From: Candidatus Omnitrophota bacterium
GTDB taxonomy: Bacteria > NPL-UPA2 > BS750m-G34
Assembly (NCBI GenBank): GCA_030640045.1
Contig: DAOWKF010000132.1
Coordinates: 1-6,684, forward strand
Reading direction: 5' to 3'
Length of the DNA: 6,684 nucleotides
Within the stretch, counting starts at the first letter, position 1. Each line of letters begins with the position of its first letter. The notes beneath the pieces were generated by a model, which did no database searches, was not told the origin of the DNA, and saw only the letters and a list, made by a program, of their open reading frames with translations. Positions 1 to 4,880 of the stretch are shown one piece after another. The position numbers and the translations under genes were made by a program.

Positions 1-149
1 CATCTACCTTTCTTCCGCAGGTAGCTCCGGAACAGGGATGGGATAAGGAAGAGACCCTGAGACACCTCTCTCTAAAAGCCGGTTTAGATCAGGATGGATG
101 GAAAGACGCAGAATTTTATATCTATACCAGCACTATTATAAAAGAATGA
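1..149 (+). CDS. amrA: AmmeMemoRadiSam system protein A (AMMECR1 domain), C-terminal end only
   Basis: Only the last 48 complete codons are in the window, read in frame 3 and ending at TGA 147-149; the start lies upstream. The visible tail begins with STFLPQVAPEQGWDKEE and continues with LRHLSLKAGL, W and an aromatic/hydrophobic end. This matches the conserved C-terminus of AMMECR1-domain proteins, whose TFLPQV-x-EQGWD-x-E segment is a family hallmark. AMMECR1 proteins are small soluble proteins of uncertain biochemical role; in prokaryotes they are often encoded with a MEMO-like protein and a radical SAM protein. Whether those partners lie upstream cannot be seen. The stop codon overlaps the ATG of the next gene (ATGA at 146-149), which suggests translational coupling. 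The family call is fairly secure despite the short piece; the gene symbol is by family convention only. Confidence 0.8.
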   Translation, partial: STFLPQVAPEQGWDKEETLRHLSLKAGLDQDGWKDAEFYIYTSTIIKE

Positions 150-568
150 AATTAATAAATAAGACTTTAAGGCTTAGCACAAAAGGTTCGAGTCACATCA
201 TTGATATTACGGATGATGTTAAAAAAATTTTTGGTAAAGAAGACGTCTCCGAAGGCATGATTCATTTATTTATCCCCGGAGCAACAGGAGCCATTACAAC
301 CATAGAATATGAAGAAGGGCTTATAGATGATATTAAAGATGCCTGGGAGAGGATAGCCCCGCGCCATGGTTTTTATCGCCACGATAGAGGCCGGGGTGAC
401 GATAATTCCCACAGTCATATCCGCGCCTCTCTCATAGGCCCTTCCCTCTCCGTGCCATTTAAAGATAAAAAATTAATACTGGGCACCTGGCAGAGGATTG
501 CCTTTATTGACTTTGACACCAGTCCCCGTAAAAGAGAAATAATTGTACAAATAATAGGTGAAAAATAG
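146..568 (+). CDS. YjbQ/UPF0047 family protein (secondary thiamine-phosphate synthase-like)
   Basis: A 140-residue protein, close to the usual family length of about 135-140. I chose ATG 146 because MKLINKTLRLSTKG is the normal family N-terminus and because it overlaps the upstream stop as ATGA. The longer in-frame start at 98 would add 16 residues that read through the AMMECR1 coding region. Conserved features are HLFIPGATGAITTIEYEEGL (residues 40-59), the His/Asp-rich stretch H74, H79, D85-D86, H89 and H91, then ASLIGPSLSVPF and LGTWQRIAFIDFD. Family members form compact trimers; E. coli YjbQ shows weak thiamine-phosphate synthase activity, but the physiological role is unresolved. The canonical HTT-x-G motif reads GATGAI here, a variant I recall from thermophile and archaeal-type members. 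The Shine-Dalgarno is weak, so expression probably depends on coupling to the upstream gene. Confidence 0.85.
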   Translation: MKLINKTLRLSTKGSSHIIDITDDVKKIFGKEDVSEGMIHLFIPGATGAITTIEYEEGLIDDIKDAWERIAPRHGFYRHDRGRGDDNSHSHIRASLIGPSLSVPFKDKKLILGTWQRIAFIDFDTSPRKREIIVQIIGEK

Positions 569-579
569 GGACAGCGTAA

Positions 580-1866
580 ATGAAACCAATATTACAATTA
601 GCCCTGGATTTTGTAGACCTCAGGCGCGCTATTAAAGCCGCGCATGAAGCTGTTAAGGGCGGGGTGGACTGGCTTGAGGCAGGCACTCCCCTTATAAAAA
701 GTGAAGGATTGGAAGCAGTTAGAAGACTCCGAAAGGAATTTCCCAAGCATACTATCATAGCTGATATGAAGGTCATGGATGCAGGAAGGACTGAAGTAGA
801 GGCAGCAGCTAAGGCGGGCGCCGATATTGTAGATGTCCTGGGAGTGGCATCTCTTTCAACAATAGCTGAGTGTATTGAGGCCGCGAGAAATTATGGGTGT
901 AAGATTATTGTGGACATGATTGAGGTCCGGGACGTTGTCCCGCGCGCTAAGGCAATTGAGAAACTCGGAGCCAATTATATAGCTGTCCATACTGCCATTG
1001 ATGAACAGATGCGAGGGAAGAACCCTTTTGCTAAACTAAAAAAAGTTGCTGCCGCGGTAAATGTCCCAATAGCAGTAGCAGGAGGAATAAATTCAGAGAC
1101 AGCCAGTCAGGCATTAAAAGCCGGGGCAGGTATTGTTATTATCGGAGGAGCTATCAGCAAGGCATCTAATGCCTCAAGTGCAGCCAGGGCAATAAAAAAG
1201 GCAATGGGCAAAGGTATTTCTATAAAAACGGATTTATATAAGAGGGTAGATATGGATAATATTATAACTATTTTGAAAAAGGTCTCTACAGCCAATACAT
1301 CCGATGCGCTTCACCGCGGCGGAGTGCTGGAAGGGATAAAATCGGTTACAATGGGAATCAAACTTTTGGGCAGGGCTGTAACCGTGAGGACTTACCCGGG
1401 TGACTGGGCAAAGACAGTAGAGGCAATTGATATAGCCGGGACAGGTGAGGTTATTGTCATAGATAGTGGAGGTGTCCCCCCGGCAGTATGGGGTGAGCTT
1501 GCCTCTGAAAGCGCGGTTCAGAAAAAATTAGCAGGGGTAGTTATTGACGGAGCAATACGCGATGCAGCCGAGATAAGGAAACTTAAATTCCCTGCCTTCA
1601 GCCGTCTCATCACACCCAATGCGGGCGAACCAAAAGGGTATGGCGAAATAAATATCCCTGTTAATGCAGGCGGAGTAAGGATTGAGCCGGGGGATTTTAT
1701 TTTAGGAGATGATGACGGTGTAGTAGCCATCCCCGCATCTCGAGCAGTAGAATTCGTAAACCGCGCCATGGACGTCCTTGAGAAGGAAAACAGGATAAGA
1801 AAAGAGATAAGAGACGGGGGCACACTCAGCCAGGTTACGGAATTATTAAAATGGGAGAAAAAATAA
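580..1866 (+). CDS. Fusion protein: hexulose-6-phosphate synthase (OMPDC superfamily) + RraA-like domain
   Basis: A 428-residue two-domain protein. Residues 1-210 are a TIM barrel of the OMP decarboxylase superfamily, 3-hexulose-6-phosphate synthase type: D10, E33, the DxKxxD signature D62-x-K64-xx-D67 in ADMKVMDAG, H137, the phosphate-binding AVAGGI (165-170) and IIGGAI (187-192). HPS joins formaldehyde to ribulose 5-phosphate, or in many archaea runs in reverse to supply ribulose 5-phosphate. After a linker, residues about 222-420 are an RraA-like domain with TSDAL, DSGG (295-298), G305-E306 and, 20 residues after E306, R327-D328. This resembles the D-x20-R-D metal/substrate motif of HMG/CHA aldolases and differs from true RNase E inhibitors. 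The architecture matches proteins annotated as bifunctional hexulose-6-phosphate synthase/ribonuclease regulator, at about the usual length. AGGG at 567-570 precedes the ATG. No hexulose-phosphate isomerase is visible. A 3-keto-gulonate-phosphate decarboxylase role is an alternative for the first domain. Confidence 0.88.
   Translation: MKPILQLALDFVDLRRAIKAAHEAVKGGVDWLEAGTPLIKSEGLEAVRRLRKEFPKHTIIADMKVMDAGRTEVEAAAKAGADIVDVLGVASLSTIAECIEAARNYGCKIIVDMIEVRDVVPRAKAIEKLGANYIAVHTAIDEQMRGKNPFAKLKKVAAAVNVPIAVAGGINSETASQALKAGAGIVIIGGAISKASNASSAARAIKKAMGKGISIKTDLYKRVDMDNIITILKKVSTANTSDALHRGGVLEGIKSVTMGIKLLGRAVTVRTYPGDWAKTVEAIDIAGTGEVIVIDSGGVPPAVWGELASESAVQKKLAGVVIDGAIRDAAEIRKLKFPAFSRLITPNAGEPKGYGEINIPVNAGGVRIEPGDFILGDDDGVVAIPASRAVEFVNRAMDVLEKENRIRKEIRDGGTLSQVTELLKWEKK
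1853..1858 (+). promoter_or_regulatory. Shine-Dalgarno deciding the start of the AcsE-like gene
   Basis: GGGAGA lies 7 bases before ATG 1866, inside the last codons of the upstream fusion gene. It supports 1866 rather than ATG 1851 as the start, and the stop/start form TAATG (1864-1868), typical of coupled translation. Confidence 0.65.
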
Positions 1867-2660
1867 TGTTAATAGTAGGCGAAAGAATAAATACGAGTCG
1901 GGAACGTATCAGGCCCGTGGTTGAAAAGAGAGATAAAGAATTTATCCGGAACGAGGCAAGGATTCAGATCGAGGCCGGGGCCAATATGATCGATGTAAAT
2001 TGCGGGACAAGAGTCCAGGAGGAGCCCGAAGATTTAGAGTGGTTGGTTAAGACAGTGCAGGAGGTAATTGACATGCCCCTTTGTCTGGATAGCCCCAGTC
2101 CCAGGGCCCTGGAGCGGGCGCTTGGCGCGCACAAAGGCAGGGCGCTGGTAAACTCTATTACCTTAGAAAAAGAGAGAATGGAGCATATCCTGCCCTTGAT
2201 AAAAAAATATGATGCAAAAGTTGTAGCCCTGACCATGGATGACCGGGGAATGCCGAATGACTCCAAAACAAGAGTAGAGATAGCCGGAAAATTAGTAGAG
2301 GTCTTAGAGGGAGAGGGGATAAAAAAGGAAGATATATATTTTGACCCGCTGGTTAGACCCGTTGGCACAGATCCGCAACAGTCCTTAATGGTCTTAGAGG
2401 CAATTAAGATAATTATGGAGAAATTCCCCGGTGTCCATACATTCTGCGGTCTTTCCAATATATCATTCGGGCTTCCTCTCCGTTCGCTCATCAATCAGAA
2501 TTTCCTGACGATGGCTCTGGCCATGGGGCTGGATGGTGTTATTATAGATCCTTTAGATAAAAGGATGATGTCGAGTTTAAAGGCCTCTTTCGCCCTTCTT
2601 AATAAGGATGAATTTTGCCTCGAATACATCAACGCCTTCAGGGAAGGAAAGCTTGTATAA
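1866..2660 (+). CDS. acsE: Methyltetrahydrofolate:corrinoid/iron-sulfur protein methyltransferase (AcsE-like, pterin-binding)
   Basis: A 264-residue cytoplasmic TIM-barrel protein of the pterin-binding (dihydropteroate synthase-like) family. It moves the methyl group of methyl-tetrahydrofolate to the cobalt of a corrinoid protein, the link between the methyl branch and acetyl-CoA synthase in the Wood-Ljungdahl pathway. It aligns from residue 1 with the acetogen enzyme: MLIVGERIN at the start, DVNCG (43-47), CLDS (72-75 then S76), VNS (95-97), LTMDDRG-x-P-x-DS-x-TR (122-136), YFDPL (158-162) and GLSN (195-198). The pterin-contacting D75, N96 and D160 fall at the same numbers as in Moorella thermoacetica MeTr, and N198 corresponds to its proton-donating N199. 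That register supports ATG 1866 over ATG 1851, which would add five residues. The start overlaps the upstream stop (TAATG). No corrinoid protein or CO dehydrogenase gene is in view, so another corrinoid partner is possible. Confidence 0.88.
   Translation: MLIVGERINTSRERIRPVVEKRDKEFIRNEARIQIEAGANMIDVNCGTRVQEEPEDLEWLVKTVQEVIDMPLCLDSPSPRALERALGAHKGRALVNSITLEKERMEHILPLIKKYDAKVVALTMDDRGMPNDSKTRVEIAGKLVEVLEGEGIKKEDIYFDPLVRPVGTDPQQSLMVLEAIKIIMEKFPGVHTFCGLSNISFGLPLRSLINQNFLTMALAMGLDGVIIDPLDKRMMSSLKASFALLNKDEFCLEYINAFREGKLV
2641..2647 (+). promoter_or_regulatory. Shine-Dalgarno deciding the TTG start of the RlmE-like gene
   Basis: GGGAAGG ends 5 bases before TTG 2653, within the last codons of the methyltransferase gene. 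It favours TTG 2653 over the more distant in-frame ATG 2608, which would create a 53-base overlap and 15 extra residues without family resemblance. Confidence 0.6.
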
Positions 2661-3240
2661 ACCCAGGGACGCCTATTTTTATAAGGCTAAGAAAGAAGGG
2701 TATCCTGCGCGCTCAGTTTATAAATTAGAAGAGATAGATAAAAAATATAGATTTATAAAGGGGGGGGCCAGGATTCTTGAGCTTGGCGCCAGCCCTGGTT
2801 CGTGGTTAAAATACTGCCTTAATAAGATAGGAGAAAGAGGCAAAATTTTAGCTATTGACATGGAAAAGCCTTCATTAATTTTACCTCCGCAAGTAGATTT
2901 TATAAAGGGGGATATATTTAAGATATCTATGTCATCATTGCAGCAATTTTGTCCATTTGACCTTGTCTTAAGCGACCTCGCTCCCAAAACCAGCGGTATA
3001 AAAGAAGTAGATCAGGCGCGCTCCATGGAATTGGCCGGGAGGGCGATAGATGCGGGGAAAGAGGTGCTTAAAAAAGGAGGAGATATTTTAGTTAAACTTT
3101 TTGAAAGCAGCGAGGTGCGAGATTTAAGGAAACAGCTTTCCACATTTTTTTCAAAAGTTACTTTGGAAAGGCCCTGGGCCGTAAGAAAAGGAAGCAGTGA
3201 AATATATATATTAGGATTAGGTTTTAGAAGGGAGGCGTAA
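2653..3240 (+). CDS. rlmE: RlmE/FtsJ-family 23S rRNA (uridine-2'-O-) methyltransferase
   Basis: A 195-residue SAM-dependent RNA 2'-O-methyltransferase with a Rossmann fold. In E. coli RlmE methylates the ribose of U2552 in the ribosomal A loop, a late step in 50S assembly; this protein probably does the same. From a TTG start it reads YKPRDAYFYKAKKEGYPARS, then the SAM motif ILELGASPGSW (41-51), D69 after strand 2, SDLAPKTSG (107-115) and LVKLF (146-150). The family's K-D-K-E catalytic tetrad is complete at K24, D108, K148 and E183. It is slightly shorter than E. coli RlmE (209), lacking part of the N-terminal tail. The start overlaps the end of the upstream gene by 8 bases, so it is probably co-translated with it. 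A run of eight G bases lies within codons 36-39. An archaeal-like or tRNA-directed FtsJ activity is less likely but not excluded by sequence. Confidence 0.88.
   Translation: MYKPRDAYFYKAKKEGYPARSVYKLEEIDKKYRFIKGGARILELGASPGSWLKYCLNKIGERGKILAIDMEKPSLILPPQVDFIKGDIFKISMSSLQQFCPFDLVLSDLAPKTSGIKEVDQARSMELAGRAIDAGKEVLKKGGDILVKLFESSEVRDLRKQLSTFFSKVTLERPWAVRKGSSEIYILGLGFRREA
2760..2767 (+). repeat. Homopolymer tract of eight G inside rlmE
   Basis: Eight consecutive G bases span codons K36-G37-G38-A39, just before the SAM-binding motif. The frame is intact as given and the protein matches the family on both sides, so the count appears right. Such tracts are prone to slippage and to sequencing error. 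Confidence 0.7.
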
Positions 3241-3241
3241 G

Positions 3242-3889
3242 ATGTTATTTTCCAGAAAAAATAAGGTTCTTAAGATGGTAGAGGATTATCTGTCGGCAGC
3301 TAATGAGTGCATGAGGCATTTTATGGAGTCGTTTGAAGAGTATTTTAAAAACGATCTAAGTGATGGGTTCGATGAAAGCATATCAAAGACCCACAGGGCA
3401 GAATCCATGAGCGATGACTTGAGGCGCGAGATTGAGCTTGCCATGTATGAAAGAGGGCTTATACCCGAGTCAAGGGGGGATATATTAGGCCTGCTCGAGA
3501 CATTTGACAGGATACCGAATAAGGCAGAGAGCGTCCTTTACCAGATCCAGTCAGAATTTTTATTAATACCCGGGGAGCTAAGGTCGGATTTTAAAAAACT
3601 TATCAGAATTAACTACAGCGCATATGAAGATGTTGCGAGATGCATGGAAGAATTATTTAAAAATATTGGCAGGGTAAAACATATTGCAAATGAGGTGGAT
3701 AAGAAAGAAAGCGATTCAGATACGATTGAGAGGGAATTGATAAAGAAGATATTTTTAAGCAGCGCTATTGAAATAGGGCAGAAGATTCTTCTAAAAGATC
3801 TCGTTATCGAGATAGGAAATATATCCGACCGGGCCGAGGATACAACAGATAGACTGAATATTGTCGCTGTCAAAAGATATATCGGATAA
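3242..3889 (+). CDS. DUF47 (TIGR00153) PhoU-like protein, putative regulator of the PiT transporter
   Basis: A 215-residue, almost wholly helical and highly charged protein with no signal peptide or membrane segment. It starts MLFSRKNKVLKMVEDYL, typical of DUF47. It carries PhoU-like acidic E-xxx-D metal-binding motifs on its helices: E54/D58, E156/D160 and E199/D203, the last within the SDRAEDTTD segment near the C-terminus. The length fits the family (about 205-220). DUF47 genes usually sit directly before a PiT-type phosphate permease gene, as here, and are thought to modulate that transporter; the mechanism is not well established. GGAGG at 3231-3235 stands 6 bases before the ATG, the clearest Shine-Dalgarno in the left block. 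The stop codon overlaps the permease ATG as TAATG, implying coupled synthesis of the two partners. Classical PhoU is less likely because there are no pst genes here. Confidence 0.87.
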   Translation: MLFSRKNKVLKMVEDYLSAANECMRHFMESFEEYFKNDLSDGFDESISKTHRAESMSDDLRREIELAMYERGLIPESRGDILGLLETFDRIPNKAESVLYQIQSEFLLIPGELRSDFKKLIRINYSAYEDVARCMEELFKNIGRVKHIANEVDKKESDSDTIERELIKKIFLSSAIEIGQKILLKDLVIEIGNISDRAEDTTDRLNIVAVKRYIG

Positions 3890-4824
3890 TGTTTTTAAAT
3901 TATATTAAACTTTTAGGAAGCGTATTCTTAGGCTGGTCCCTCGGGACAAATGATGCCGCAAATGTCTTTGGGACAGCCGTAGCTTCCCATATGGTGAAGT
4001 TCAGGGTTGCCTGTGTCTTTATGGCAGTATTTATTATTGCAGGCGCTATCATACAAGGCGCCCCGGGTATAGAGAGAGTCGGAGGTTTAGCTAACCAGAC
4101 AATTAATACAGCGCTTATTGTAACAATAGCAGCTGCCCTTACAACGACCATAATGACCTTCCTGCGTCTTCCTATCTCTACCTCCCAGGCAGTAGTCGGC
4201 GCAATTATTGGTGTAGGAATAATGCGGGGGCATGTAAATTTCTCCGGTCTTAAAACGATAGTAGCCTGCTGGGTAGCCACTCCGATCGGCGGTGCGCTTT
4301 TTGCCATAGTATTATATGGTATATTAGGGAAGATTATATCGAATATGAAATTACATTTTGTTACCTATGACCGGTTTATGAGGATGCTTCTTATATTAAG
4401 CGGTTCATATTCTGCGTATGCGCTTGGCGCGAATAATGTAGCAAATGCAACAGGTGTTTTTTATCAGTCAGGGACGTTATCTGCATATCAGGCAGCGCTT
4501 ATCGGAGGTGTGAGTATTGCGCTTGGCGCCGTGACATTCAGCAAAAATGTGATGCTAACCGTGGGGAAGAGACTTCTTAATTTAGATGCCTTTTCAGCAT
4601 TTATTGTAATTCTGTCAGAGGCAATAACAGTTCATATTTTTGCCATAATAGGCGTGCCTGTCTCAACCTCTCAGGCTGTTGTAGGAGGTGTCTTAGGAAT
4701 AGGCATTGTTAAGGGCGTAAGGACTGTAGATATAAGGACCCTTCGCCGCATCCTATACGCCTGGATCCTTACACCTGTTATCGGCGGGATATTTTCGTAT
4801 CTTATGTATAGATTATTTTGCTAA
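3889..4824 (+). CDS. pit: PiT-family inorganic phosphate transporter
   Basis: A 311-residue integral membrane permease (PF01384) that imports inorganic phosphate with a cation (H+ or Na+). The internal duplication of the family is plain. Each half has the signature GTNDAAN (19-25) / GANNVAN (180-186), then P-x-STSQAVVG (95-104 and 257-266), then W-x-x-TP-x-x-GG (W128 and W292). Hydrophobic segments lie at about 40-58, 73-91, 101-112, 121-144, 163-181, 196-214, 235-258, 263-275 and 286-310; N-terminal residues 2-18 are also hydrophobic. The second signature has Asn183 where the first has Asp22, which I recall as common in bacterial members. The size fits the compact bacterial/archaeal PiT that pairs with DUF47, not the roughly 500-residue E. 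coli PitA. It has only a weak Shine-Dalgarno and overlaps the DUF47 stop, so translation is probably coupled. Sulfate permease (CysP) relatives exist, but the DUF47 neighbour favours phosphate. Confidence 0.9.
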   Translation: MFLNYIKLLGSVFLGWSLGTNDAANVFGTAVASHMVKFRVACVFMAVFIIAGAIIQGAPGIERVGGLANQTINTALIVTIAAALTTTIMTFLRLPISTSQAVVGAIIGVGIMRGHVNFSGLKTIVACWVATPIGGALFAIVLYGILGKIISNMKLHFVTYDRFMRMLLILSGSYSAYALGANNVANATGVFYQSGTLSAYQAALIGGVSIALGAVTFSKNVMLTVGKRLLNLDAFSAFIVILSEAITVHIFAIIGVPVSTSQAVVGGVLGIGIVKGVRTVDIRTLRRILYAWILTPVIGGIFSYLMYRLFC

Positions 4825-4827
4825 AAG

Positions 4828-4856
4828 TTGACGAGATGCAATTGTTGTGATAAGAT
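4828..4856 (+). promoter_or_regulatory. Sigma-70-type promoter for tig-clpP
   Basis: TTGACG (4828-4833, 5 of 6 consensus) and TAAGAT (4851-4856, 4 of 6) are separated by exactly 17 bases. A start of transcription near 4862-4865 would leave a very short leader before the Shine-Dalgarno at 4868. It sits in the only real intergenic gap of the window, right after the PiT stop. I saw no inverted repeat for a terminator or a heat-shock operator here, so read-through from upstream is also possible. Confidence 0.55.
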
Positions 4857-4867
4857 TTAGACTTGTT

Positions 4868-4873
4868 AGGAGG
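4868..4873 (+). promoter_or_regulatory. Strong Shine-Dalgarno for the TTG start of tig
   Basis: AGGAGG lies 7 bases before TTG 4881. It fixes the non-ATG start of the trigger factor gene; the next in-frame ATG (codon 15) would remove the first strand of the ribosome-binding domain. Confidence 0.8.
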
Positions 4874-4880
4874 AAAGTAA

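Noticed and set aside
98..145. Longer YjbQ start at ATG 98
   Set aside because: The 16 added residues are the AMMECR1 C-terminus read out of frame and have no family resemblance; ATG 146 gives the normal family start.
1851..1865. ATG 1851 as start of the AcsE-like gene
   Set aside because: Starting at 1866 gives the family N-terminus and places D75, N96 and D160 in register with the known enzyme, with a Shine-Dalgarno at 1853-1858.
1964..2494. Antisense reading frame of 176 codons opposite the methyltransferase gene
   Set aside because: The plus strand encodes a clearly conserved enzyme here; the antisense product is Ser/Pro-rich with no recognisable motif, as expected for a shadow frame.
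2608..2652. ATG 2608 as start of rlmE
   Set aside because: It would overlap the upstream gene by 53 bases and add residues unlike the family; TTG 2653 has a well placed Shine-Dalgarno.
3900..4307. Antisense reading frame of 135 codons opposite the PiT gene
   Set aside because: A shadow of a hydrophobic coding sequence; no Shine-Dalgarno or domain seen.
4800..4880. Terminator after the PiT gene
   Set aside because: No GC-rich inverted repeat followed by a T run is present; only the short palindrome CAATTG.
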